Of a stretch of DNA of 64,000 bases, positions 35,753 through 43,110 are shown in pieces; within the stretch, counting starts at the first letter, position 1, and every line of letters starts with the position of its first letter. This DNA is from Streptomyces spiroverticillatus (GTDB lineage Bacteria; Actinomycetota; Actinomycetes; Streptomycetales; Streptomycetaceae). The notes under the pieces are model-generated. The model was not told where the DNA came from. It ran no database searches and worked only from the letters and a program-made list of their open reading frames with translations. A program made the position numbers and the translations under genes. The stretch is from contig BMUX01000001.1 of assembly GCA_014650415.1 (NCBI GenBank), forward strand, positions 496,001 to 560,000. The letters are read 5' to 3'.

Positions 35753-35780
35753 TTGACAGGACGGCCACTTCCCGTACCTG
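35753..35780 (+). promoter_or_regulatory. Possible housekeeping promoter of rocD
   Basis: TTGACA at 35753-35758, then 16 bases, then TACCTG at 35775-35780, 15 bp before the rocD ribosome-site region. The -10 is poor. Confidence 0.3.
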
Positions 35781-35795
35781 ACGATCGGAGTTCCC

Positions 35796-37052
35796 GTGTC
35801 GACAACGGAGGCCACCACGAACACCACGGACGCCACGGCCACCGCCTCGGCGGCCACCGCGGAGGCCATCGCCTCGGCGGAGGCGCACAGTGCGCACAAC
35901 TACCACCCGCTGCCCGTCGTCGTCGCCTCGGCCGAGGGCGCCTGGATGACCGACGTCGAGGGGCGCCGCTTCCTCGACATGCTCGCCGGGTACTCGGCGC
36001 TCAACTTCGGCCACGGCAACCGGCGGTTGATCGACGCGGCGAAGGCGCAGCTGGAGAGAGTGACGCTGACGTCGCGGGCCTTCTACCACGACCGGTTCGC
36101 CGCGTTCTGCGACGAGTTGGCGGCTCTGTGCGGCATGGAGATGGTGCTGCCGATGAACACGGGGGCGGAGGCCGTCGAGACGGCCGTGAAGACCGCCCGC
36201 AAGTGGGGCTACCGGGTCAAGGGCGTACCGGACGGGCGGGCCAGGATCATCGTGGCCTCGGACAACTTCCACGGCCGTACGACGACGATCGTCAGCTTCT
36301 CCACGGACCCGGAGGCGCGCGCGGACTACGGGCCGTACACCCCGGGCTTCGACGTCGTGCCGTACGGGGACCTGGAGGCGCTGACCGCCGCGGTCACGGA
36401 CGACACGGTGGCGGTGCTCCTTGAGCCCATCCAGGGCGAGGCAGGGGTGCTGGTGCCACCGCCCGGATACCTCGCGGGAGTACGGGAGTTGACGACCTCC
36501 CGGAATGTCCTCTTCATCGCGGACGAGATCCAGTCGGGTCTCGGCAGGACCGGGAAGACCTTCGCCTGCGAGCACGAGGGCGTGGTGCCCGACATGTACG
36601 TACTGGGCAAGGCGCTCGGCGGCGGGGTGGTGCCGGTGTCGGCGGTGGTGTCCTCGGCGGAGGTGCTGGGGGTGTTCAAGGCGGGCGAGCACGGTTCGAC
36701 GTTCGGCGGGAACCCCCTGGCGTGCGCGGTCGCGCTGGAGGTGATCGCGATGCTGCGCGGCGGCGAGTTCCAGCAGCGGGCCGCCGAACTGGGCGACCAC
36801 CTGCACCACGAACTGAACCTGCTGGTCGGCGGGGGCGCGGTGCGGGCGGTGCGCGGGCGCGGACTGTGGGCCGGGGTGGACATCGACCCGGCGCGCGGCA
36901 CCGGCCGGGAGATCTCGGAGCAGTTGATGGAGAGGGGGGTGCTGGTGAAGGACACGCACGGTTCGACGATCCGGATCGCCCCGCCGCTGGTGATCAGCAA
37001 GGAGGACCTGGACTGGGGGCTGGACCAGCTGCGGGCCGTGCTCAGTGACTGA
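35796..37052 (+). CDS. rocD: Ornithine aminotransferase
   Basis: The 418-aa class III PLP aminotransferase has FLDMLAGYSALNFGHGN, PMNTGAEAVETAVKTARKWGY and SDNFHGRTTTIVSFS. LLEPIQGEAGV, FIADEIQSGLGRTGK and the PLP lysine Lys272 in VLGKALGGG follow. It converts ornithine and 2-oxoglutarate to glutamate semialdehyde and glutamate, linking arginine catabolism to proline and glutamate. Start GTG 35796 has GGAG upstream; the first 30 residues are a low-complexity Thr/Ala tail not found in most homologues. The other roc genes are not in the window. Confidence 0.93.
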   Translation: MSTTEATTNTTDATATASAATAEAIASAEAHSAHNYHPLPVVVASAEGAWMTDVEGRRFLDMLAGYSALNFGHGNRRLIDAAKAQLERVTLTSRAFYHDRFAAFCDELAALCGMEMVLPMNTGAEAVETAVKTARKWGYRVKGVPDGRARIIVASDNFHGRTTTIVSFSTDPEARADYGPYTPGFDVVPYGDLEALTAAVTDDTVAVLLEPIQGEAGVLVPPPGYLAGVRELTTSRNVLFIADEIQSGLGRTGKTFACEHEGVVPDMYVLGKALGGGVVPVSAVVSSAEVLGVFKAGEHGSTFGGNPLACAVALEVIAMLRGGEFQQRAAELGDHLHHELNLLVGGGAVRAVRGRGLWAGVDIDPARGTGREISEQLMERGVLVKDTHGSTIRIAPPLVISKEDLDWGLDQLRAVLSD

Positions 37053-37055
37053 CGG

Positions 37056-38246
37056 CTAGAGGATGACGTGGGGCAGGAAGCGGGCGTACTCGTCCGTGAC
37101 CAGCCCCGCGGACTCCCGGATGCCGAGCCCCGCGGCCTCGTCCTCGATCACCCAGGCGCCGAGGACGGTGCGGTTGCCGTCGAAGTCGGGCAGCGGGGCC
37201 AGCTCCTGGTAGCAGACCTTGTCGCCTTCGCCGGTGGGGGCGGGCGGCGGGGAGCCGGGCTCGTGGACGGTGACTCCGGCGCCCTCCCTGCCCAGCAGCG
37301 GCTTGGCGACGTACCCCTTCTCGTCCGCCAGCTCGCGGGGGCCGTCGAGGTAGGCGGCGAGCAGGTTGGGGTGGCCGGGGTAGAGCTCCCAGAGGATGGC
37401 CAGGAGGGCCTTGTTGGAGAGGAGCATCTTCCAGGCGGGTTCGATCCAGCAGGTGGTGCCGGTGCCGCCGCCGTTGTCGAGGGTGGACAGCACGTGCGGG
37501 CCGAAGCGGTCGGTGGCCAGCCACTCCCACGGGTAGAGCTTGAAGCAGCTGCGGATGAAGCGGAGCTTCTCGTCGACGAAGCGGCGGGAGAGACGGTCCC
37601 AGCCGATGCGTTCGACGGAGATGGCCTCGGTGCGGATGCCGGCCTGTTCGGCGGTCTCGCGCAGGTAGGCGACGGTCATCAGGTCCTCGCCGAGCTCGTC
37701 GCCGTCGGAGTGGGCGAAGTGCAGGGGGCCGGGCGGGAGGAGCGCCGACTGCCGCTTCCAGGCGTCGACCAGGCGTTCGTGGAGGGAGTTCCACTGGTCG
37801 GCGCCGGGGAACAGCTCCTCCATCCAGAACCACTGCGGGCTGGCGGCCTCGACCAGGGAGGTGGGGGTGTCGGCGTTGTACTCCAGCATCTTCGCCGGGC
37901 CGGTGCCGTCGTAGCGGAGGTCGAAGCGGCCGTAGAGGGAGGGGAGTTCGGCGCGGCGGTGCCAGGACTCGGCGATCAGCTTCGCGAGCTTGGGGTCGGT
38001 GATGCCGAGGTCGGCGAAGCGGTCGTGCTCGACGATGTGGGCGGCGGCGGCCAGGCACATGGCGTGCAGCTCCTCGACGACCTCTTCGAGGGCTTCGACC
38101 TCGGGGAGGGTGAAGGAGTAGTAGGCGCTCTCGTCCCAGTAGGGGCGCAGGGTGTCGTCGGGGTAGCGGGTCAGGGGGTAGATGACGCCCTGCTCCTCGA
38201 CGATGCGTTGCCAGTCGGGGCGGGGGGTGGTGGTGTGGCGCTTCAT
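37056..38246 (-). CDS. Glutathionylspermidine synthase-family ATP-grasp protein (YgiC-like)
   Basis: The 396-aa protein matches the GSP_synth C-terminal amidase-less family: YPLTRYPDDTLRPYWDESAYYSF, LYGRFDLRYDGTGPAKMLEYNADTPTSLVEAA, and YPGHPNLLAAYLDG, then the ATP-grasp loop KPLLGREGAGVTVHE. Streptomyces make neither glutathione nor trypanothione, so the real substrate is something else; YgiC itself is an uncharacterised peptide ligase-like protein. ATG 38246 follows GAAGG. It converges on rocD with 3 bp between. A small lipoprotein gene lies upstream, like ygiB-ygiC. Confidence 0.85.
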   Translation of the reverse strand: MKRHTTTPRPDWQRIVEEQGVIYPLTRYPDDTLRPYWDESAYYSFTLPEVEALEEVVEELHAMCLAAAAHIVEHDRFADLGITDPKLAKLIAESWHRRAELPSLYGRFDLRYDGTGPAKMLEYNADTPTSLVEAASPQWFWMEELFPGADQWNSLHERLVDAWKRQSALLPPGPLHFAHSDGDELGEDLMTVAYLRETAEQAGIRTEAISVERIGWDRLSRRFVDEKLRFIRSCFKLYPWEWLATDRFGPHVLSTLDNGGGTGTTCWIEPAWKMLLSNKALLAILWELYPGHPNLLAAYLDGPRELADEKGYVAKPLLGREGAGVTVHEPGSPPPAPTGEGDKVCYQELAPLPDFDGNRTVLGAWVIEDEAAGLGIRESAGLVTDEYARFLPHVIL

Positions 38247-38281
38247 GGCGTGGCCTTCGGGGGGAGGGCGTGTCGGGATCG

Positions 38282-38352
38282 CCCCGTCAGGGGCGCGGGG
38301 AACTGCGCGACCAGCCACGACGCTCCCGCAGGGTTTAGGTGAAGGGGCGGGT
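38282..38352. repeat. Dispersed Streptomyces intergenic repeat, copy 1
   Basis: Contains GGGGCGCGGGGAACTGCGCGACCAGCCACGAC and GTTTAGGTGAAGGGGCGG in discontinuous form. Closely similar sequences occur at about 39667, 42028 and 47889, always between genes. Confidence 0.8.
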
Positions 38353-38360
38353 CAGGGGCC

Positions 38361-38403
38361 AAAACCGCCGAAGGCGGCCGGGGCCCGGGGGCGGAGCCCC
38401 CGG
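38361..38403 (-). terminator. Double hairpin terminator downstream of the lipoprotein gene
   Basis: On the minus strand a CCGGGGGC/GCCCCCGG hairpin is followed by CCGCCTTCGGCGGTTTT, a short stem with a T-run. It would end the transcript of the lipoprotein gene before the ATP-grasp gene. Confidence 0.65.
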
Positions 38404-38443
38404 CAGTTACAGCAAGCGACCCCCGGCCCGCAGGGAACACCCC

Positions 38444-38773
38444 TCAGCCGCCGCCGGAGCCGGAACAGCCGAAGCCGCCGCGGTCAACGGCCTGCTTGTC
38501 GAAGCTGCCGCCGGAGACGCGCCTGTTGCTGACGGACCCGCCGTAGTAGTAGACGCCGTGGTGGGAGGCGGAACTGCCGCTACTGCCGCTGCTGCCGCCG
38601 TCGTCGTCATCGTCGTCGCACTCGTAGCTGGGCAGCTCCTCCTGCGTGACCGGGTCGACGCAGCGCCGGTCCGGTTCGTCACCGCAGGAGGTGAGGGTGA
38701 GGGCGAGCATTCCCATGCCGCCGAGCACCACCGTGCTGGACCTCAGTCGTCGCCGTCGCCCTGCCGCTGCCAT
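38444..38773 (-). CDS. Small lipoprotein (possible YgiB/DUF1190 analogue)
   Basis: The 109-aa protein has a basic n-region, a hydrophobic core and the lipobox LTSC (STVVLGGMGMLALTLTSCG), so Cys near residue 29 would be lipidated. The mature part is DRRCVDPVTQEELPSYECDD, an acidic and Ser/Gly-rich linker, a YYYGG stretch, and a terminal VDRGGFGCSGSGGG. The RGGFG ending and the neighbour resemble E. coli YgiB next to YgiC. This is a resemblance by eye, not a confirmed family match. Confidence 0.72.
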   Translation of the reverse strand: MAAAGRRRRLRSSTVVLGGMGMLALTLTSCGDEPDRRCVDPVTQEELPSYECDDDDDDGGSSGSSGSSASHHGVYYYGGSVSNRRVSGGSFDKQAVDRGGFGCSGSGGG

Positions 38774-39135
38774 GACCGGCCCACTCCCCCGTGTTCGTTC
38801 TGCACGTCTGATCTGTCTCCGGCATCCCTGACTGCCTTCGGATCGTCGCCAGACTAGAGGGCCGGGCGGCTGCGAGGAACGCCGGAGCCTGGACCGGGTG
38901 GATTTGCCCCGGTGGGGGTGGGCGGTGGTAGAGACACATTCGAATGGTTTATCCTTCATCTATGCGCGGGTTCTTCACCCCGCCTCCCCATGCCGCCCCG
39001 GCCGGTCTCCCCCGTCCGGCCGGGGCTTCTCTTTCCCGTCGCCTTCCCCGTCGCAATGGGGCGTATCTTTCGCGCGGCCGGGTGATCCTGGGGCTTCGAC
39101 GGTGCCCCCGGGGGCCGGGCCTCGTTGCAGACGGC
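38774..39135. other. Intergenic region with a candidate leader or small RNA
   Basis: Beside the lipoprotein promoter (minus strand), the plus strand has an A+T-rich patch at 38938-38962, a short frame starting ATG 38962 (MRGFFTPPPHAAPAGLP), and an intrinsic terminator at 38995-39034. This looks like an attenuator or small transcript ahead of the STAS gene. Confidence 0.45.
38995..39034 (+). terminator. Intrinsic terminator upstream of the STAS gene
   Basis: Perfect 11-bp stem GCCCCGGCCGG (38995-39005) with 39016-39026, 10-base loop, followed by TTCTCTTT. No complete gene precedes it on this strand, so it implies a short transcript or attenuation. Confidence 0.75.
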
Positions 39136-39519
39136 GTGAACACCACTGCAAGCCCCTCTCACATACTGCCGATCCCCATCCGTACCGGCCGTGGCGTCAC
39201 CAGGCGTCCGCTGCCCGGCGTCGTGGCCGCGTGCCGCGCCGAAGGCACCACGCTGAGCGTCGCCGTGCAGGGCGAGATCGACCACTTCACGGCGGCCCCG
39301 CTGACTGCGCTGCTCACGTCGGCGGCGGCGTTCGGGCACACCCGACTGGTGGTCGACGCGTCACGGGTGACGTTCTGCGACTCCGGCTTCCTGAACGCGT
39401 TGCTCGCCTGGCGGCGGGGTGGGCGCCGGTTGATTCTGGCGGCTGCTTCGGCGGCGGTGAAGCGGTTGTTGCGGGCGAGTCGGAGCGGGAAGCTTTTGAT
39501 GGAGGAGGCGTTGAGGTGA
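39136..39519 (+). CDS. STAS-domain protein (anti-sigma factor antagonist-like)
   Basis: From GTG 39136 the product is 127 aa. The STAS fold is visible: EGTTLSVAVQGEIDHFTAAPLTALLTSAAAFGHTRLVVDASRVTFCDSGFLNALLAWRRG, where the Asp-Ser near residues 78-79 is the position phosphorylated in SpoIIAA-like antagonists. Such proteins bind anti-sigma kinases and free a sigma-B-type factor. No kinase or phosphatase gene is adjacent. An alternative ATG at 38962 would run through a terminator hairpin and is unlikely. Confidence 0.8.
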   Translation: MNTTASPSHILPIPIRTGRGVTRRPLPGVVAACRAEGTTLSVAVQGEIDHFTAAPLTALLTSAAAFGHTRLVVDASRVTFCDSGFLNALLAWRRGGRRLILAAASAAVKRLLRASRSGKLLMEEALR

Positions 39520-39666
39520 GGCTTCTGGTCGGCTGACCGGGCATTGTTCGGCCCCCGGGCCGTGTGGCGAATCGCTGCGCGGGGCGGGGGTCGCTTGCTG
39601 CGCGGCGGGGGTTTTCGGGATGGTGCCCGGCACCTCGATTGCCTGCGGCGCTCGCCCCGGTCCCAC

Positions 39667-39740
39667 CCCTTCACCTAAAGCGCTCGGCCGCGCGGCTTGT
39701 GGTGGGTTGCTCGCGCAGTTCCCCGCGCCCCTAAAGGGCC
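39667..39740. repeat. Dispersed Streptomyces intergenic repeat, copy 2 (inverted orientation)
   Basis: Runs from CCCTTCACCTAAAGCGCTCGG to GCGCAGTTCCCCGCGCCCC. It is the reverse complement of the core in copies 1 and 4. Confidence 0.8.
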
Positions 39741-41362
39741 CGGATCAGAGCGTTCAGGGTGCCGGGCCAGGCGCTGTCGGTTGGGGTGGCGTAGCCGATC
39801 AGCAGGCCGTCGTGGGGTGGGGCGGGGGCTTCGGGGTGGCGGTAGGTGGAGAGGCCCTCCAGGGCGAGGCCCTGCCAGTGGGCGGCGCGCAGGACGGCGC
39901 GTTCGGTGCCCTCGGGGAGTTCCAGGATGGCGTGCAGGCCGGCGGCGATTCCGCTGATGCGGACGTGGGGGGCGTGGGTGGCCAGGGCCGAGACCAGCTC
40001 GTCGCGGCGGCGGCGGTAGCGCAGGCGTTTGGCGCGGATGTGGCGGTCGTACGCACCGGAGGAGATGAATTCGGCGAGCGTGAGCTGTTCCAGCGCGCTG
40101 GAGGTGTTGTCGTACGGGGAGAGGAAGGGCAGGAGGTCCGGGGTGAGAACCGCCCAGGAGAGGCGCAGGCCCGGGGCGAGGGCCTTGCTGGTGGTGCCGA
40201 GGTAGACCACGCGGTCCGGGTCGAGGCCCTGGAGGGCGCCGACGGGCTGGCGGTCGTAGCGGAATTCGCCGTCGTAGTCGTCCTCCAGGATCAGACCGCC
40301 GGTGCTGCGCGCCCAGTCGACGGCGGCGGCCCGCCGGTCGGGGTGCAGGGCGACGCCGGTCGGGAACTGATGGGCGGCGGTGAGGAGGGCGGCCCCGGCG
40401 CCGGAGAGGCCCGTCAATTCTCCGGTGCGGGAGCCGAGTTCGTCGAGGCCGAGGGCGGGGGTGCGCAGGCCGGCCGCGGTGAAGCAGGCGCGGTGGAAGG
40501 GCAGTCCGTACGACTCGGTGGCGACGGCCTTCGTGGTGGGCGAGCGGCGGCGGAGGGCGCCTGCCAGGAAGGTCAGGGCATTGACGTAACCGGAACGGAT
40601 GACGAGGCGTTCGGGGTCGGCGTGGACGCCGCGAGCGCGGGCCAGGTACTCGGCGAGGACGGTACGGAGTTCGATACGGCCGCGGGGGTCCCCGTATCCG
40701 AAGGCGTCGTGGGGGGCGGCGGTGAGGGCCTTGCGGGAGGCCTTCAGCCAGTCGGCGCGCGGGAAGGTGGAGAGGTCGGGGGCGCCGGGCATCAGGCTGT
40801 GGGTGGGAGTGGTACGGGCCGGGGGCCGCGGTCCAGGTGAGGGCTGCTTTCGCGGGGTGGGGCGGGCACGTTCGGCGATCCGGGTGCCGGAGCCCTGGCG
40901 GGCGGTGAGCCAGCCCTCGGCGACGAGCTCCGCGTACGCGTCGGCGACGGTGTTGCGGGCGATCCCGAGATCGGCGGCGAGGCTGCGCGAGGAGGGCAGC
41001 CGGGTGCCGGGGGCAAGGCGGCCGGTACGGGCGGCCTCGCGGAGGGCGTCGCGCAGGCGGGTGCGGAGCCCGAAAGCAGAACCGGGGGCAGCGTCGGAGG
41101 TGGAGCCGGGGGCGGAGCCGGGGCCGGAGCCGGGGGCGGAGCCGGAGCCGGAGCCGGAGCCGGGGGCGGAGCCGGAGCCGGAGCCGGAGCCGGGGGCGGA
41201 GCCGGAGCCGGAGCCGGAGCCGGGGGCGGATCCAGAAGCGGAACCGAGGGTGGCGTCGGAGGTGGAGCCGTAGGCGGCGTCGGGGGTGGAGCCGGGGATG
41301 GACAGGTCGAGGTGGAGGTCCTTGCCGAGTTCGGCGCGGTAAGTGGCCCAGGAATCTGGCAT
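39731..41362 (-). CDS. MocR/PdxR-type transcriptional regulator (GntR winged helix fused to aminotransferase-like domain)
   Basis: The 543-aa protein begins [20 protein letters not shown]. It then has an unusual Gly-Ser-Ala-Pro repeat insert (residues about 45-85), and the GntR helix-turn-helix [55 protein letters not shown] fold-type I PLP domain follows, with [31 protein letters not shown] and the PLP lysine in [15 protein letters not shown]. MocR regulators sense PLP or an amino compound. It is divergent from an AhpD-like gene with 47 bp between, its probable target. Confidence 0.88.
   Translation of the reverse strand: MPDSWATYRAELGKDLHLDLSIPGSTPDAAYGSTSDATLGSASGSAPGSGSGSGSAPGSGSGSGSAPGSGSGSGSAPGSGPGSAPGSTSDAAPGSAFGLRTRLRDALREAARTGRLAPGTRLPSSRSLAADLGIARNTVADAYAELVAEGWLTARQGSGTRIAERARPTPRKQPSPGPRPPARTTPTHSLMPGAPDLSTFPRADWLKASRKALTAAPHDAFGYGDPRGRIELRTVLAEYLARARGVHADPERLVIRSGYVNALTFLAGALRRRSPTTKAVATESYGLPFHRACFTAAGLRTPALGLDELGSRTGELTGLSGAGAALLTAAHQFPTGVALHPDRRAAAVDWARSTGGLILEDDYDGEFRYDRQPVGALQGLDPDRVVYLGTTSKALAPGLRLSWAVLTPDLLPFLSPYDNTSSALEQLTLAEFISSGAYDRHIRAKRLRYRRRRDELVSALATHAPHVRISGIAAGLHAILELPEGTERAVLRAAHWQGLALEGLSTYRHPEAPAPPHDGLLIGYATPTDSAWPGTLNALIRAL
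41102..41231. repeat. In-frame 30-bp minisatellite inside the MocR gene
   Basis: A 30-base unit encoding [10 protein letters not shown] recurs about three times almost perfectly, with partial copies at both ends. It sits between the N-terminus and the DNA-binding domain. Confidence 0.85.
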
Positions 41363-41409
41363 GGGAATGGACCATAGTCGTGGGCCGTCCCAGGCGTAAC
41401 GTCGACAGC

Positions 41410-41913
41410 ATGACGACGAACGAGAACGCCCCCGTGAATGTCCCCGAGCACACTCCCCGCATGAATTGGTCCGAGCACGCGCCCGAGGTCTTCAAGGCGA
41501 TGCTGCAGTTGGAGAAGGCAACGAGGAAGCACCTGGATCCGGTGGTCGCGGAGCTGGTGAAGATCCGCGCCTCGCAGATCAACCACTGCGCGTTCTGCCT
41601 GGACATGCACACCAAGGACGCGCTGGCGGCCGGGGAGCGGGTGGAGCGGATCATCCAGCTGTCGGCGTGGGAGGAGTCGAAGCACTTCTACACGGCGAAG
41701 GAGATCGCGGCGATCGAGCTGACCGAAGCGATCACGGTGGTGACGGACGGGTTCGTGCCGGACGAGGTGTACGAGAAGGCGGCGAAGGAGTTCGACGAGG
41801 TCGAGCTGGCGCATTTGATCGCGGCGATCAACACGATCAACGTGTGGAACCGGTTCGCGGTGTCGACGCGGATGGTGCCGGGGCACTATGTGGCGGGGTC
41901 CATCAAGCACTGA
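41410..41913 (+). CDS. Carboxymuconolactone decarboxylase / AhpD-like alkylhydroperoxidase family protein
   Basis: The 167-aa protein has the AhpD-type core ELVKIRASQINHCAFCLDMHTKDALAAG with redox cysteines Cys60 and Cys63 and the following His. HFYTAKEIAAIELTEAIT and LIAAINTINVWNRFAVSTR follow, all standard for the CMD family. It may reduce peroxides. ATG 41410 has no clear ribosome site, so the mRNA may be leaderless. It is divergent from the MocR regulator, suggesting direct control. Confidence 0.87.
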   Translation: MTTNENAPVNVPEHTPRMNWSEHAPEVFKAMLQLEKATRKHLDPVVAELVKIRASQINHCAFCLDMHTKDALAAGERVERIIQLSAWEESKHFYTAKEIAAIELTEAITVVTDGFVPDEVYEKAAKEFDEVELAHLIAAINTINVWNRFAVSTRMVPGHYVAGSIKH

Positions 41914-42027
41914 CCGCTCGGGCCGCCGGGGGGCGGGGCTCGGGGCGGGGCGGGGTGCTGGGGTGGTGGGTGGTTGCTGTTCCGGCCGGGGGCGCTGCCC
42001 CCGGGCCCCCGGGTTTCGCCCCGGCCC

Positions 42028-42104
42028 CGCCCCTTCGCCTAAAGCGCTCGGCCGCGCGGCTGGGTGGGGGGCTGGCGTTTTGCGCAGTTCCCCGCGCCCC
42101 TGAA
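42028..42104. repeat. Dispersed Streptomyces intergenic repeat, copy 3
   Basis: CCCCTTCGCCTAAAGCGCTCGG through GCGCAGTTCCCCGCGCCCC, same orientation as copy 2, with a shared GCGCTCGGCCGCGCGGCT middle. Confidence 0.8.
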
Positions 42105-42125
42105 GTGCGGCCCTTCGGGCGGCAC
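42105..42125 (-). terminator. Hairpin downstream of the betaine transporter operon
   Basis: GTGCGGCCC TTC GGGCGGCAC forms a 9-bp stem with one mismatch, 18 bases beyond the stop of the binding-protein gene. There is no T-run. Confidence 0.45.
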
Positions 42126-42142
42126 ATCAGGGGGCGCGGGAC

Positions 42143-43108
42143 TTACTTGGGGAGCCATGCCCTCCAGACGTTCTCGTTCGCCGCGACCCACTTCCGTGCC
42201 GCCTCGTCCGGCGACAGCTTCTGGTCGGCGATCATCAGCGACACCGCGTTCTGCTGCTCCGCGTCCCACTTGAAGTTCTTCAGGAACTGGGCCGCCTTCC
42301 CGCCCTTCTTCGCGAAGTTCGCGTTCATGTACTTCGCGAGCGGCGTGGTGGGGTACTCGCAGTCGATGTCCTCCGGCGCCTTCGCCGCGCACTCCTCCGA
42401 GTACTTCGGCAGCTTCACCTCCACCATCGGCACCTGCTCGAACAGCCACTGGGGCTTGTACCAGTAGGTCAGGAAGGGCTTCTTCTCTTTGGCGAAGCGT
42501 TGGATCTGGGTGATCTGCGCGGCCTCGGAGCCCGAGAAGACCACCTGATAGTTGAGTTTCAGGTTGTTGACGAGGGCCTTGTCGTTGGTGACGTAGGACG
42601 GCGAGCCGTCCAGGAGCTGGCCCTTGCCGCCGCTCTCCGGGGTCTTGAACTGGTCCGCGTACTTGTTGAGGTTGCGCCAGTCCGTCACGTCCGGGTGCTT
42701 GTCCGCGAAGTACTTCGGGACCCACCAGCCGATGTGGCCGATCACGCCGACCTCGCCCGCCGGGACGATCGTCTTCTTGTCCTTGACGTAGCGGGCCTCC
42801 TGCTCCGGGTGACCCCAGTCCTCCATGATCATGTCGACCCGGCCCTGGCTGAGGGCGTCCCACGCGGGGACCTCGTCGACCTGGACCGTGTCGACCCGGT
42901 AGCCGAGTTCGCGCTCCAGGATGAGCTTGGCGACGGCGACGTCCGCCTGGGCGCCGACCCAGGACTGGACGGACAGCGTCACCGTCTTCGCGCCCGCCGC
43001 GTTCGCGTACGGGGACGCCTGCTGGGTCATGTCGGCGGCGCCGCATCCGGTGAGCAGGAGTGCGCCGAGTCCCAGTGCGGTCGATTTCAGAGCCGTACGA
43101 CGATTCAT
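42143..43108 (-). CDS. Glycine betaine/choline ABC transporter substrate-binding lipoprotein
   Basis: The 321-aa protein has the lipobox LLTGC (LGLGALLLTGCGAAD). The OpuAC fold follows: VTLSVQSWVGAQADVAVAKLILERELGYRVDTV, ALSQGRVDMIMEDWGHP, GHIGWWVPKYFADKHPDV, KKPFLTYWYKPQWLFEQ. Its aromatic residues (WGHP, GWWV, YWY) form the cage for quaternary ammonium. ATG 43108 lies after AAGGAGG; a GTG at 43114 overlapping the permease stop is an alternative. It is the last gene of the transporter operon, 2 bp after the permease. Confidence 0.9.
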   Translation of the reverse strand: MNRRTALKSTALGLGALLLTGCGAADMTQQASPYANAAGAKTVTLSVQSWVGAQADVAVAKLILERELGYRVDTVQVDEVPAWDALSQGRVDMIMEDWGHPEQEARYVKDKKTIVPAGEVGVIGHIGWWVPKYFADKHPDVTDWRNLNKYADQFKTPESGGKGQLLDGSPSYVTNDKALVNNLKLNYQVVFSGSEAAQITQIQRFAKEKKPFLTYWYKPQWLFEQVPMVEVKLPKYSEECAAKAPEDIDCEYPTTPLAKYMNANFAKKGGKAAQFLKNFKWDAEQQNAVSLMIADQKLSPDEAARKWVAANENVWRAWLPK

Positions 43109-43110
43109 GT

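Noticed and set aside
37056-38246. True glutathionylspermidine synthase
   Set aside because: Only the ATP-grasp synthetase-family part is present and the organism type does not make glutathione, so the family name is kept without the activity.
41102-41231. 30-bp repeats as a CRISPR or regulatory array
   Set aside because: They are contiguous, in frame with the MocR gene, and encode a Gly/Ser/Ala/Pro linker.
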